A stretch of DNA of 64,000 bases from an uncultured Actinomycetes bacterium (GTDB lineage Bacteria; Actinomycetota; Actinomycetes; Nanopelagicales; Nanopelagicaceae), in the NCBI GenBank assembly GCA_903838295.1, contig CAILXX010000001.1:124001-188000 (forward strand), written 5' to 3'. Position 1 is the first letter of the stretch; every line of letters starts with the position of its first letter. The notes below the pieces were generated by a model that searched no databases, had not been told where the DNA came from, and saw nothing but the letters and a program-made list of their open reading frames with translations. Made by a program: the position numbers and the translations under genes. Shown here piece after piece: positions 1-8,795 of the stretch.

Positions 1-786
1 GTTCCAACCACTGCGCCTGCTCAAACTAACCTTGCCGCAAAGTCGAGCGGACCAGTTCCCGTCTCCCCACTACGTGGCACAACCGTCACGATGACGCGTC
101 TTCGTAAAGTTATAGCTGCTCGAATGGTTGAATCTCTTCAAACTAGTGCACAGCTCACCACGGTAATCGAAGTAGACGTTACAAAGATTGCTCGCCTTCG
201 GGAGAAAGCCAAGGCCTCCTTCATGGAACGCGAAGGAGTTAACTTAACCTTCCTTCCATTCTTTGGAATCGCGGTTTGCGAAGCACTTAAGCAACACCCA
301 GTTCTTAACTCATCCGTTGAGGGCGATCAGATTACTTATCACGGTACAGAACACCTAGGAATCGCGGTCGACACCGAACGTGGCCTCTTGGTTCCAGTAA
401 TCCGTGACGCTGGTGATTTGAATATCGGTGGTCTCTCGCGTCGTATTGCCGATGTTGCGGCAAGAACACGTGACAATAAGATCTCGCCAGACGAACTTGG
501 CGGCGGAACTTTCACCATCACAAATACTGGTAGCCGTGGTGCACTCTTTGATACTCCAATTATTAATCAGCCACAGGTAGCCATCTTGGGTATCGGAGCA
601 ATCGTTAAGCGCCCTATGGTGATGAAGGGAACCGACGGTGGCGAAACCATTGCGGTTCGATCCATGGTCTACCTTGCAATCTCTTACGATCATCGAATCG
701 TTGACGGGGCAGATGCGGCTCGTTTCCTAAGTACTCTCAAGGATCGCCTTGAAGAAGGTAGTTTCGAGTCGGACTTAGGTCTCTAA
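1..786 (+). CDS. sucB: Dihydrolipoamide succinyl/acyltransferase (E2), C-terminal part, 5' truncated by window edge
   Basis: E2 core of a 2-oxoacid dehydrogenase complex, which moves the acyl group from lipoyl-lysine to CoA. The frame is open from base 1; the first 30 codons encode an Ala/Pro/Thr linker and the start of the catalytic domain ([20 protein letters not shown]), so the ATG at 91 is internal. The catalytic domain is complete and ends with the active-site motif [15 protein letters not shown]. The lipoyl and E1/E3-binding domains lie outside the window. The linkage to lipB and lipA downstream is the usual actinobacterial one and makes the 2-oxoglutarate dehydrogenase E2 more likely than a branched-chain E2. 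TIGR01777 follows after 3 bases. Confidence 0.9.
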   Translation, partial: VPTTAPAQTNLAAKSSGPVPVSPLRGTTVTMTRLRKVIAARMVESLQTSAQLTTVIEVDVTKIARLREKAKASFMEREGVNLTFLPFFGIAVCEALKQHPVLNSSVEGDQITYHGTEHLGIAVDTERGLLVPVIRDAGDLNIGGLSRRIADVAARTRDNKISPDELGGGTFTITNTGSRGALFDTPIINQPQVAILGIGAIVKRPMVMKGTDGGETIAVRSMVYLAISYDHRIVDGADAARFLSTLKDRLEEGSFESDLGL

Positions 787-789
787 TTC

Positions 790-1677
790 ATGAACGAGAA
801 GAAACGAATTGCAATAACTGGTTCTTCGGGGTTAATTGGTAGCGCACTCGTTGGTCACTTGAAATCGCAGGGCCATACAGTGCAACGAGTGGTTCGACGA
901 CAAGCTGTTGCGCCCGATGAAATATCGTGGAATCCAAGCACATCCGAAATAGATCTCAGCGCTCTTGAAGGGGTCGATGCGGTAATTCACTTGGCAGGCG
1001 CCGGTGTTGGCGATCATCGATGGACTAAAAAATATAAGGCAACAATTCTAAATTCCAGACTACTCGGGACCACCACTATTGCTCAGGCATGCGCGACTGT
1101 TAAGCCATCAGTATTTATATCTGCAAGCGCTATGGGCTGGTACGGCGAGACAGGTAATCGCGCCGTAGATGAGAACGATCGGGCTGGCGATGATTTTCTT
1201 GCGGCTGTTTGCCGTGAGTGGGAAGCCGCAGCTGATCTAGCGGTCGGAGTGCGTACCGTGAAGACTCGTACTGGTCTTGTCCTGGATCCAACCGGTGGTG
1301 CACTTGGAAAAATGCTTCCACTCTTCCGTCTTGGGGTTGGCGGGAGAATGGGAAGTGGCAAACAGTGGTGGTCTTGGATAACCCTTCACGATGAGGTAAA
1401 AGCAATTACCCACCTACTTAGTTCACAATTAGAAGGAGCTGTAAATATCACTTCACCAAATCCAGTTACTAACGAAGAGTTCACGGCCGCACTCGCTCGA
1501 GCTTTGCACCGACCAGCTCTTCTTCCTGTACCCGGATTTGCTCTCAGGCTTGCCCTAGGCGGTTTTTCAAGCGAAATTTTAGGTTCTAAAAAGGTACTAC
1601 CGAAAGCCCTAACGGATGACGGATTTCTCTTTGATTATCCGCACCTGACAACCGCGCTCAAAGAGCTAACCGCCTAA
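790..1677 (+). CDS. TIGR01777 family NAD(P)-binding epimerase-like protein
   Basis: SDR-type protein of 295 residues. The N-terminal nucleotide-binding motif TGSSGLIGSAL is at residues 10-20, and the family features GAGVGDHRW near residue 72 and SASAMGWYG near residue 112 are present; the C-terminal DUF1731-like part contains NPVTNEEF. No substrate is established for this family, so only a nucleotide-dependent epimerase or reductase role can be inferred. It starts 3 bases after the sucB stop, so it is probably co-transcribed. In actinobacteria this gene commonly sits between sucB and lipB, as here except for an inserted minus-strand oxidoreductase gene. Confidence 0.85.
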   Translation: MNEKKRIAITGSSGLIGSALVGHLKSQGHTVQRVVRRQAVAPDEISWNPSTSEIDLSALEGVDAVIHLAGAGVGDHRWTKKYKATILNSRLLGTTTIAQACATVKPSVFISASAMGWYGETGNRAVDENDRAGDDFLAAVCREWEAAADLAVGVRTVKTRTGLVLDPTGGALGKMLPLFRLGVGGRMGSGKQWWSWITLHDEVKAITHLLSSQLEGAVNITSPNPVTNEEFTAALARALHRPALLPVPGFALRLALGGFSSEILGSKKVLPKALTDDGFLFDYPHLTTALKELTA

Positions 1678-1682
1678 TATTT

Positions 1683-2696
1683 CTAGCGGATAGAAATCCT
1701 TCGAGCTTCTTCCAAGATCTCTGCGACGGCTAACGCGACTTGGCCCGATACCGGCCACGGCCCAGTACCAGCGATCGCATCACCCACTTGTTTGTAAAAG
1801 ATCGCGTAATTGCCTGGTTCGGCCGGGTAAGAAATTTCTTCCTCACCCATCTGCAGGTATGCAGGAGTAATAATTGCCGGATTCCACTCTCCCCCAGCTG
1901 GATACTTTCCTTCACGTAACAATGGTTCCTGTTGGTCTAATTCCTTAATAACAAGCGAGCCTTTACTTCCAGACAATCGAATTCTGGGACCACCAGCACC
2001 GATGATCGAACTCGCCGACAGATATGAATCGACGCCAGAATCATGCTTGAGATTCAAGACAATATCGTCGTCCGCTAATCCACGAATACTTCGAACGGAT
2101 GCATATGTTAATTTCGCAGGACCAAACCAATTAAGAGCTAATGAAACTAAATGGGGACCTAAGTCCAACAAGTTTCCGCCACCATCGGCGGCCGAATTCT
2201 TCTCACGCCAACTCTGCGGGTTGGAGTCTGGTCGAAATTTTTCGAAACGAGAATCTAACCGGAAAATCTCTCCTAGCACTCCCTCTTTGATGACTTTCTT
2301 GACCGTCAATGCATCGCTATCAAAGAGCCGATTGAAATACGTGGTAACTGCCACTCCGGTCTCGGCCGAGACTTTAAGAATTTCTTCGGTTTCGGCAACG
2401 GTACGTCCCATTGGTTTATCGATCACAACGGGAACTCCGGCACGCATCCCCGCGATTGCATCGCTGGCATGAGCCACATTGGCGCTGGCAACGACCAAGA
2501 AATCCAGATTAAGTTCTAATAGTTCTGCAACCGAAGCGCATGCTCGAGCCTGCGGAAAATCTTCTAGAAGATCCATAGCTCTCTGCGGATTTCTTGTGAG
2601 CGCCCCCACAACCTCAAAGCCACATCCCTTGAGCATGGGTGCATGAAAATAGCGGCCCGCAAGGCCATAACCGGTAATACCAACCCTTAGTGTCAT
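1683..2696 (-). CDS. Gfo/Idh/MocA family oxidoreductase
   Basis: NAD(P)-dependent dehydrogenase of 337 residues. It begins with the Rossmann motif GITGYGLAGRYFHAP; residues 90-100 hold the family lysine in IDKPMGRT (usually EKP), and the C-terminal domain contains the catalytic-region segment NLLDLGPHLVSLAL. The substrate, probably a sugar, inositol or related polyol, cannot be told from sequence. It is inserted between the sucB/TIGR01777 pair and lipBA and faces away from lipB across only 28 bases. A -10 element lies 7 bases before the ATG, which implies an almost leaderless transcript. Confidence 0.88.
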   Translation of the reverse strand: MTLRVGITGYGLAGRYFHAPMLKGCGFEVVGALTRNPQRAMDLLEDFPQARACASVAELLELNLDFLVVASANVAHASDAIAGMRAGVPVVIDKPMGRTVAETEEILKVSAETGVAVTTYFNRLFDSDALTVKKVIKEGVLGEIFRLDSRFEKFRPDSNPQSWREKNSAADGGGNLLDLGPHLVSLALNWFGPAKLTYASVRSIRGLADDDIVLNLKHDSGVDSYLSASSIIGAGGPRIRLSGSKGSLVIKELDQQEPLLREGKYPAGGEWNPAIITPAYLQMGEEEISYPAEPGNYAIFYKQVGDAIAGTGPWPVSGQVALAVAEILEEARRISIR

Positions 2697-2703
2697 GTGC
2701 GCA

Positions 2704-2709
2704 AACCTA
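2704..2709 (-). promoter_or_regulatory. -10 element TAGGTT of the Gfo/Idh gene (near-leaderless)
   Basis: TAGGTT on the minus strand lies 7 bases before the ATG at 2696, so transcription should begin one base upstream of the start codon. No Shine-Dalgarno is present. Any -35 would fall inside the opposing lipB gene. Confidence 0.55.
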
Positions 2710-2712
2710 CAT

Positions 2713-2718
2713 TAGGCT
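2713..2718 (+). promoter_or_regulatory. -10 element TAGGCT of lipB (leaderless)
   Basis: TAGGCT is followed by exactly 6 bases and the lipB ATG at 2725, which puts the expected transcription start on the A of the ATG. No Shine-Dalgarno is visible. Confidence 0.6.
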
Positions 2719-2724
2719 ACGGAT

Positions 2725-3390
2725 ATGACACTAGTTTCGGAGGTCACCGGTTTAGCTACCGCGGACATCTCCGTAGTTAATTGCGGGGTTATGGATTATC
2801 AGCGGGCATGGGACCTTCAAAAGTCTACGCTCGAATCCGTTGTCACCAGCCAGACTCCAAACACCTTGTTCTTTCTTGAGCATGCATCTGTTTATACGGC
2901 AGGACGCATGACCAAAATACACGAGCGTCCCATCGATGGCACCCAAGTTATCGATGTCGATCGTGGCGGGAAGATCACTTGGCATGGCTTAGGCCAGATT
3001 GTCGGTTATCCGATCATCAAATTGAAAAACCGAAATGATGTAGTTGGATTAGTCAGAGAAATTGAAAATGCATTAATCGACCTTTGTCAGAATTTCGGAA
3101 TCAACGCAGAAAGATTTTGTGAACGCTCCGGTGTCTGGATACGTGACGAAAGGGGCGATAGAAAGATTGCAGCTATTGGGTTACGAGTAGCTAAAGGGGT
3201 CACGATGCACGGCTTTGCACTAAATGTAAATCCTGATTTGAGCGCATATTCAAGAATCATCCCCTGTGGAATTTCGGATGCAGGGGTTACGTCGATGACA
3301 GAAGAACTAGGAAGAGAGATTACGATTTCCCAAATAATGCCAGATCTGGAAGTAATGATTCTTCAAGCGCTATCGAAAGTCTGCGCATGA
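2725..3390 (+). CDS. lipB: Octanoyltransferase LipB
   Basis: Transfers octanoyl from octanoyl-ACP to the lipoyl domains of 2-oxoacid dehydrogenase E2 and to GcvH. The 221 residues are normal for the family. Seen: [18 protein letters not shown] near residue 75, the catalytic-pair lysine in RKIAAIG (about Lys147) and cysteine in IIPCGISD (about Cys181). Its substrate protein SucB is encoded just upstream, and lipA overlaps its last four bases (ATGA), so the two lipoate genes are translationally coupled. The ATG is chosen because a -10 element sits exactly 6 bases before it. Confidence 0.95.
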   Translation: MTLVSEVTGLATADISVVNCGVMDYQRAWDLQKSTLESVVTSQTPNTLFFLEHASVYTAGRMTKIHERPIDGTQVIDVDRGGKITWHGLGQIVGYPIIKLKNRNDVVGLVREIENALIDLCQNFGINAERFCERSGVWIRDERGDRKIAAIGLRVAKGVTMHGFALNVNPDLSAYSRIIPCGISDAGVTSMTEELGREITISQIMPDLEVMILQALSKVCA

Positions 3391-4322
3391 GTATTGCACC
3401 TGAGGGCAGACGCCTGCTTCGCATTGAAGCTCGCAACGCGGCAGTACCAATCGAACGTAAACCAGAGTGGATCAAGACACGGGCAATCATGGGACCCGAA
3501 TACACCCAGCTGCGCTCCCTTGTCGTCAGTGAAGGATTGCACACCGTCTGCCAAGAAGCTGCTTGTCCAAATATTTTCGAGTGCTGGGAAGACCGTGAAG
3601 CAACTTTCTTAATCGGCGGCGAACGATGCACCCGACGTTGTGATTTCTGCAATATTGACACGGGTAAGCCGGATGCTCTGGATCGGGACGAGCCGCGTCG
3701 CGTCGCAGAATCCATTGTAAAAATGCAATTACGTTATGCAACTATCACTGGCGTAACTCGAGATGATCTAGAAGATGAAGGGGCTTGGCTCTATGCCGAG
3801 ACAATTCGTGCGGTTCACCAACTAAACCCCGATACCGGTGTAGAGATTTTGACTCCAGATTTCAGTGGGAAACCAGATTTGCTCAACGAAGTATTCGAAA
3901 CTCGGCCAGAAGTTTTTGCCCACAATCTAGAAACCGTTCCCAGAATATTCAAAGAGATCAGGCCGGCCTTTAGGTACGACCGATCCTTGGATGTCATTTC
4001 TCAAGCTCAAGCTTTTGGATTGGTGACAAAATCAAACTTGATACTTGGCATGGGTGAATCAAGAGAAGAAGTCACCCAAGCCCTAATGGATTTACGTTCG
4101 GCGGGTTGCGACCTGATTACTATCACTCAGTATCTACGCCCAACTCCCAAGCATCACCCTGTTATTCGCTGGGTTAAACCACAGGAATTCGTAGAACTTT
4201 CACACGAAGCCAACGAGATTGGATTCTTAGGAGTCATGAGCGGACCACTAGTCCGTTCTAGCTACCGTGCGGGACGTTTATATAAACAAGCCCAAGAGAA
4301 AAAGGCGTTACTTCGTGGCTGA
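3387..4322 (+). CDS. lipA: Lipoyl synthase LipA
   Basis: Radical-SAM enzyme that inserts two sulfurs into protein-bound octanoate. Both iron-sulfur sites are visible: the auxiliary cluster motif [13 protein letters not shown] and the radical-SAM motif [10 protein letters not shown], plus the C-terminal RSSYRAG serine ligand region. The length is 311 residues, full length. One segment, [16 protein letters not shown], matches the family position usually written VTSVxRDDLxDGG with one substitution, which is unlikely to matter. It overlaps lipB by four bases; the next acyltransferase gene starts inside its last codons, giving a coupled lipB-lipA-plsC-DUF4191 run. Confidence 0.96.
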   Translation: MSIAPEGRRLLRIEARNAAVPIERKPEWIKTRAIMGPEYTQLRSLVVSEGLHTVCQEAACPNIFECWEDREATFLIGGERCTRRCDFCNIDTGKPDALDRDEPRRVAESIVKMQLRYATITGVTRDDLEDEGAWLYAETIRAVHQLNPDTGVEILTPDFSGKPDLLNEVFETRPEVFAHNLETVPRIFKEIRPAFRYDRSLDVISQAQAFGLVTKSNLILGMGESREEVTQALMDLRSAGCDLITITQYLRPTPKHHPVIRWVKPQEFVELSHEANEIGFLGVMSGPLVRSSYRAGRLYKQAQEKKALLRG

Positions 4323-5076
4323 ACTTGTTTATCCACCAGTAATTATCGCGATCAAAACCTTCTGGAAATATTTGGGTCTTAAATTTGATTTCCAAGGTGG
4401 TGAAAATCTGCCTTCAAAAGGTGGTGCGATCATTTGCATGAATCACATTGGTTACTTGGATTTCGCATTGGTTGGTACCGCAGCGCTTCCTGCGAGTCGC
4501 TACATCCGCTTCATGGCAAAGAAAGAGATCTTCAACCACAAATTAGCTGGGCCCCTGATGCGCGGAATGCACCATATAAGCGTAGATCGAGAGAATGGTT
4601 CTGGCTCTTTCGTCGCCGCGCTGCGAGCTTTGCGGGCAGGAGAAATTATCGGAATTTTTCCGGAGGGAACGGTCTCTCGTAGTTTTGAAATAGAAGATCT
4701 GAAAACCGGAGCGGTTCGGTTGGCGATGGGCTCTGGCGTACCAATAATCCCCACGGCCGTTTGGGGTAGTCAAAGAATTCTCACCAAGAAACGCAAACCT
4801 GATTTCAAGCGGAACAAGTACCCAGTTCATGTGACTTTTGGAGAACCTTTTTACGTGACAAAAGGTAGCGATGCAGATGCCGCTGAGGCCGAACTCCGGA
4901 ATCGGATGCTAAAACTTTTAGATTCTGTTCAATCCAAATATCCCGACTCGCATTTAGGTCAATGGTGGGCTCCTGCTAGATTAGGCGGAACCGCTATTAC
5001 CTCCGAAGAGCTTCGTAACGAGCGCAGTAAGACCGAAGAAATAGACCGAGAACAGAAGGAGCAAGAAAATGGCTGA
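4315..5076 (+). CDS. 1-acyl-sn-glycerol-3-phosphate acyltransferase (PlsC family)
   Basis: Adds the second acyl chain to lysophosphatidate in phospholipid synthesis, or acylates a related lipid. Motifs in order: NHIGYLDFA (catalytic H-x4-D), the Arg-containing [10 protein letters not shown] segment, FPEGTVSR and [11 protein letters not shown] hydrophobic start suggests membrane association. The start is placed at GTG 4315, 8 bases inside lipA; an in-frame upstream start at 4267 would add a basic peptide read in lipA sequence and is unlikely. It has 253 residues. The C-terminal tail is charged and glutamate/lysine rich. A second family member is encoded at 20522-21229. Confidence 0.88.
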   Translation: MAELVYPPVIIAIKTFWKYLGLKFDFQGGENLPSKGGAIICMNHIGYLDFALVGTAALPASRYIRFMAKKEIFNHKLAGPLMRGMHHISVDRENGSGSFVAALRALRAGEIIGIFPEGTVSRSFEIEDLKTGAVRLAMGSGVPIIPTAVWGSQRILTKKRKPDFKRNKYPVHVTFGEPFYVTKGSDADAAEAELRNRMLKLLDSVQSKYPDSHLGQWWAPARLGGTAITSEELRNERSKTEEIDREQKEQENG

Positions 5077-5728
5077 ACCAGAGAAGCAAGGTCAGATGGC
5101 TGTCTTGAAAGATGCTTTTCGCATGGTTCGCAAAGAGAAGCCACTCTCCTTGGTGCTGTGTGGGTTTATCTTCATCATAGTAATCGTTGGAGGATATTTT
5201 GCTGGTGTAGGACTTCATCATCCGATCTACTTTGGCATCTTGGCTATCCCGCTAGGTCTCCTGGCTGCATTCTTTGCCTTTACACGCTTTGCAAATACGG
5301 CGGCATTCAGTTCGATTCAAGGACAAGTAGGAGCTGGTGCGAGTGTTTTGATGTCGATCCGAAAAGGTTTCACAACTACTCCGGCTGTTAGCGTTTCGCG
5401 TAATCAAGATATGGTTCATCGCACGGTCGGTCGCGCGGGAATTATTCTCGTCGGTGAAGGCACCTCGGCTGTTCGGCAATTAGTTATCGATGAAAAAAGA
5501 AAGATGGAGCGATTCGTTCCTGGAGTTCCCGTTCTTGAGCTATACGTCGGTGACTACGATGGCGCCGTAACTCTGCGCAAACTTCAAAAAGCGGTTAAGA
5601 AGTATCCTAAAAAACTAACCAAGGGACAGTTGCGAGAAGTTCGCAATCGCCTCAAGGGTGTCGGCGGAATGAATATGCCCGTACCTAAAGGACCAATGCC
5701 TAAGGGTGTAAAGCTTCCGAAAAGATAA
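5069..5728 (+). CDS. DUF4191 domain-containing membrane protein
   Basis: Conserved actinobacterial protein of unknown function, 219 residues. Two adjacent transmembrane segments occupy about residues 27-75, followed by a soluble basic region and a Lys/Pro-rich tail. The family normally sits beside lipA and an RDD protein in actinobacteria, as here. Its ATG overlaps the acyltransferase gene by 8 bases (ATGGCTGA), indicating translational coupling. The recognition is by sequence pattern and position; no function should be read into it. Confidence 0.85.
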   Translation: MAEPEKQGQMAVLKDAFRMVRKEKPLSLVLCGFIFIIVIVGGYFAGVGLHHPIYFGILAIPLGLLAAFFAFTRFANTAAFSSIQGQVGAGASVLMSIRKGFTTTPAVSVSRNQDMVHRTVGRAGIILVGEGTSAVRQLVIDEKRKMERFVPGVPVLELYVGDYDGAVTLRKLQKAVKKYPKKLTKGQLREVRNRLKGVGGMNMPVPKGPMPKGVKLPKR

Positions 5729-6118
5729 TTAATACCGGATCACTCTGCAATGTGTAACCCAATCGTGATATCCGCGCCCTTGCTTGTTCAATAGGGCAGG
5801 AAAAACTAAGCAGATCAATGCGGTCCGAAGAATTAGGCGACCAGGAGTCACGCGGCCGCCCGTATTACTATCGACGATCCGAAGACGCAGAATCCGTTGC
5901 CCGGCCGATGCGCCTTGCAGAGTGGTCAGGATTACAACATCCAAGAAGAAGACCCCAAGCGGCGTAAATTGCGCTCCACCGGCGGACCTAGGCGAGATAA
6001 ATGCCGCGATTGCCAGGCACATGAACCAATCCATGGTGACCGCTAACAGGCGACGGCCAAAGGAGGCAGGCTGGGGCACGGCTTGATCTGACACGGCTGA
6101 AGGGTAACATTGCGCCAT
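5729..6118 (-). CDS. RDD family membrane protein
   Basis: Small integral membrane protein with the RDD signature: an early Arg and two later Asp positions in [14 protein letters not shown] and the C-terminal half [11 protein letters not shown]...[10 protein letters not shown]. Three hydrophobic segments are visible in about 130 residues. The job of RDD proteins is mostly unknown. The start is uncertain: the ATG at 6118 is used; a TTG at 6148 would add ten residues. Neither has a convincing Shine-Dalgarno. It converges directly on the DUF4191 gene with no gap and faces away from glnA. Confidence 0.75.
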   Translation of the reverse strand: MAQCYPSAVSDQAVPQPASFGRRLLAVTMDWFMCLAIAAFISPRSAGGAQFTPLGVFFLDVVILTTLQGASAGQRILRLRIVDSNTGGRVTPGRLILRTALICLVFPALLNKQGRGYHDWVTHCRVIRY

Positions 6119-6185
6119 ACGCGGCCCGTTGATGTGCCTCGGCTCCAATTGTCTACACGGTCTTTACGGCCAAAACGGGAGAAAT

Positions 6186-7619
6186 ATGTTTAAGAATTCA
6201 GCTGAGATTTTTGCATACATCAAGAAAGAAGATGTGAAGCTTGTCGATGTTCGCTTCATAGATCTTCCAGGAGTCCAACAACACTTCAACGTACCGGTTG
6301 AATCATTCGACGAAGCAGTATTCACTGATGGCCTGATGTTCGATGGATCATCTGTCCGTGGCTTCCAGGCAATTCATGAGTCAGATATGAAACTGCTTCC
6401 AATTCCAAGCAGCGCCTTTATCGATCCATTCCGCAAAGAGAAGACGTTAGTCATCCTCTTCTCTGTTCACAATCCGATTGACAACACTCCTTACAGTCGC
6501 GATCCTCGTGGCGTTGTAGCAAAGGCGGTTGAATACCTAAAGTCAACGGGTATCGCAGATACCGCATTCTTCGCGCCAGAAGCCGAGTTCTATATATTTG
6601 ATGAAGTTAACTTCGCTACTTCACAAAATTCTTCTCATCACTTTATTGATTCAATTGAAGGCGCCTGGAATACGGGTAACGACATGGAAGCAGATGGTTC
6701 ACCAAACCGTGGCTACAAGACACGCTACAAGGGTGGGTACTTCCCAGTTTCTCCAACTGATCAACTTGCTGATTTACGTGACGAGATGACCATGGAACTT
6801 GGTCGTGCTGGACTTCTTGTCGAACGTTCACATCACGAAGTAGGAACAGCGGGACAGATGGAGATCAACTATCGCTTCGATGACATCCTGAAGGCGGGCG
6901 ATGATGTTATGAAGTTTAAGTACATCATCAAGAACGTTGCATGGAAGAACGGCAAGACCGCTACCTTCATGCCAAAACCACTATTTGGTGACAATGGATC
7001 GGGAATGCATGTCCACCAATCATTGTGGAAAGATGGAAAACCATTGTTCTTCCAGGACGGCACATACGGAGATTTGTCCGACATGGCACGCTGGTATATC
7101 GGCGGACTTTTGAAGCACGCTCCTGCGCTTCTTGCTTTCACTAATCCAACCGTCAACTCTTACCATCGCTTGGTTCCAGGTTATGAAGCTCCTGTAAACC
7201 TTGTTTACTCTGCTCGTAACCGTTCTGCTTGTATTCGTATCCCAATCACAGGGAAAAATCCAAAGGCTAAGCGGATTGAATTCCGTTGCCCTGATCCATC
7301 CTCAAACCCATACCTAGCCTTCGCAGCCATGCTTATGGCTGGTATCGATGGAATTCAGAACAAGATTGAGCCAATGTCTCCTGTCGATGTAGACCTTTAC
7401 GAGTTGGAAGGCGATGCAGCAGCAGCAATTCCACAAGTTCCGGGTTCACTTCCAGAAGTGCTTGCGGCTCTAGAAGCTAATAGCGACTTCCTGACAAAGG
7501 GTGGCGTTTTCACACCTGACTTAATCGAAACATGGATTAACTACAAGCGATCTGCAGAAGTTGATTATGTTCGCTTGCGACCACATCCAGCCGAGTTCGA
7601 ACTTTACTACGACATCTAA
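6186..7619 (+). CDS. glnA: Glutamine synthetase type I
   Basis: Makes glutamine from glutamate, ammonium and ATP. After the start at ATG 6186 (Shine-Dalgarno GGGAG at 6178-6182) the protein opens [16 protein letters not shown], the usual actinobacterial GlnA N-terminus; the longer frame from 6129 is rejected. It has 477 residues. Motifs seen: FDGSSVRGF, metal/ATP region [22 protein letters not shown], and RSACIRIP. The adenylylation tyrosine is retained in PVDVDLYEL (about Tyr405), so control by an adenylyltransferase is possible. A strong hairpin terminator follows. The PII sensor genes for the same pathway lie at 44.9-48.9 kb. Confidence 0.97.
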   Translation: MFKNSAEIFAYIKKEDVKLVDVRFIDLPGVQQHFNVPVESFDEAVFTDGLMFDGSSVRGFQAIHESDMKLLPIPSSAFIDPFRKEKTLVILFSVHNPIDNTPYSRDPRGVVAKAVEYLKSTGIADTAFFAPEAEFYIFDEVNFATSQNSSHHFIDSIEGAWNTGNDMEADGSPNRGYKTRYKGGYFPVSPTDQLADLRDEMTMELGRAGLLVERSHHEVGTAGQMEINYRFDDILKAGDDVMKFKYIIKNVAWKNGKTATFMPKPLFGDNGSGMHVHQSLWKDGKPLFFQDGTYGDLSDMARWYIGGLLKHAPALLAFTNPTVNSYHRLVPGYEAPVNLVYSARNRSACIRIPITGKNPKAKRIEFRCPDPSSNPYLAFAAMLMAGIDGIQNKIEPMSPVDVDLYELEGDAAAAIPQVPGSLPEVLAALEANSDFLTKGGVFTPDLIETWINYKRSAEVDYVRLRPHPAEFELYYDI

Positions 7620-7644
7620 GCCGAACATCTGCGCTTAATCTGTC

Positions 7645-7681
7645 AAAAAGCCCCTGCAGCCTCTTGGTTGCGGGGGCTTTT
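7645..7681. terminator. Bidirectional rho-independent terminator after glnA
   Basis: AAAAAGCCCCTGCA pairs with TTGCGGGGGCTTTT around a 9-base loop. A-rich and T-rich flanks allow use in both directions, for glnA (+) and the converging oxidoreductase gene (-), whose stop codon overlaps the stem end. Confidence 0.88.
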
Positions 7682-8732
7682 AGCTTTGCACGCCGATTTG
7701 GCGACGAATCTCTTCCCCAATACCAATAATGGCGACCGTCTGATCATGTGTGTGCAAGGGGGATTCCAATAGACCCTGCGAAACATAAGAGGCTAAGTAA
7801 TTCGCTTGGTAACACAATCCTTCGTGGCCAGCAATTCCAGTTGCGTCCTTCCAGCTAGGACCTTGTCCGTTGAATACCGCTTCACGAAGACCGAGTCCGG
7901 ATGGCGTAAAGAATGGAGAATCAACCAGCAACACTCCTTCAGTTCCAGAAACAGAAGCACGAGTAGGGACGTGGCTATAACCAGTTGTAGTTATCACTGC
8001 ACGTGCACCGCTCTCGTATTCAAAAACTGCCGATGCCATGGCTTCTGAATGTGGACTATGCAACTGACCGGTCGCGGTTATCTTATTAGGCAAACCGAGT
8101 ATCTGTTCGGTGAATGCGATCGGATAAATCCCCATATCTTGAACAATGCTGGCGCCTGGCAACCACAAACGCGCGACATCGCGAGCATCTTGTCCAAAAT
8201 CTGCTTGTATTAATTCAATTCGACCAAGAGTGCCTCGATCCAACATCTTGCGAATCATGCTTGCTTGCGGCAAATACCTCGACCACATCGCCTCCATAGC
8301 AAAGACTCCAGCGCTTTTTGCTGCGTCATATAAAGTTTTGGCATCTGCGGCATTAATCGTGGTTGGTTTTTCAATCAATAGGTGTTTACCTGCGCCGATT
8401 GCTATTAAGGAATCCGCCAGATGAGTGCTCGGTAGCGTTGCTATGTATATAACGTCGACTTCTGGTTGCGCACAAAGATCCTCGTAGGAACTATATGTCT
8501 TTTCTACTCCATGTTTTCCGGCAAGGGCCTCGGCTTTGCCAGGTGTCTTGGAAGCAATCCCTACAACTTGCTGATTAGTATGCTTCTTAAGAGTGTTGAT
8601 GAATACATCTGCGATATCACCAGCCCCAACAATTCCCCAACGAAGAGTTGGGACCGATGCAGGATCGAGATGATCCGCCTCTGGAAAATCGCTGCTGGAA
8701 AAACTCTTTACTAAATCTGAAAACATAGCCAT
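7680..8732 (-). CDS. Gfo/Idh/MocA family oxidoreductase
   Basis: Predicted NAD(P)-dependent dehydrogenase, 350 residues. The Rossmann motif WGIVGAGDIADVF is at about residues 32-44, the family lysine in LIEKPTTINAADA near residue 119, and a C-terminal domain follows with AMEAMWSRYLPQ, typical of the trans-1,2-dihydrobenzene-1,2-diol / glucose-fructose oxidoreductase-like subgroup. The first 30 residues before the Rossmann fold look unstructured. The substrate is unknown. It is only distantly similar to the protein at 1683-2696. A TAGGCT -10 element exactly 6 bases before the ATG implies a leaderless transcript. Confidence 0.88.
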   Translation of the reverse strand: MAMFSDLVKSFSSSDFPEADHLDPASVPTLRWGIVGAGDIADVFINTLKKHTNQQVVGIASKTPGKAEALAGKHGVEKTYSSYEDLCAQPEVDVIYIATLPSTHLADSLIAIGAGKHLLIEKPTTINAADAKTLYDAAKSAGVFAMEAMWSRYLPQASMIRKMLDRGTLGRIELIQADFGQDARDVARLWLPGASIVQDMGIYPIAFTEQILGLPNKITATGQLHSPHSEAMASAVFEYESGARAVITTTGYSHVPTRASVSGTEGVLLVDSPFFTPSGLGLREAVFNGQGPSWKDATGIAGHEGLCYQANYLASYVSQGLLESPLHTHDQTVAIIGIGEEIRRQIGVQS

Positions 8733-8738
8733 ACCGAC

Positions 8739-8744
8739 AGCCTA
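8739..8744 (-). promoter_or_regulatory. -10 element TAGGCT of the second Gfo/Idh gene (leaderless)
   Basis: TAGGCT on the minus strand, 6 bases before the ATG at 8732. No Shine-Dalgarno is present. Confidence 0.6.
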
Positions 8745-8760
8745 TTTCATTTAGTTACTG

Positions 8761-8789
8761 TTCGACAGAGCGACTTTGACTGGCATAAT
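8761..8789 (+). promoter_or_regulatory. Promoter of the PLP decarboxylase gene (leaderless)
   Basis: TTCGAC at 8761-8766, a 17-base spacer and CATAAT at 8784-8789, then 6 bases to the ATG at 8796. This is one of the few leaderless promoters here with a recognisable -35. Confidence 0.55.
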
Positions 8790-8795
8790 GAAGGC

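Noticed and set aside
4267-4314. Upstream ATG for the first PlsC-family gene
   Set aside because: It would encode a basic peptide from the lipA coding region; GTG 4315 gives the family N-terminus.
6129-6185. Upstream start for glnA
   Set aside because: The extra residues are not GlnA-like, and ATG 6186 has a Shine-Dalgarno.
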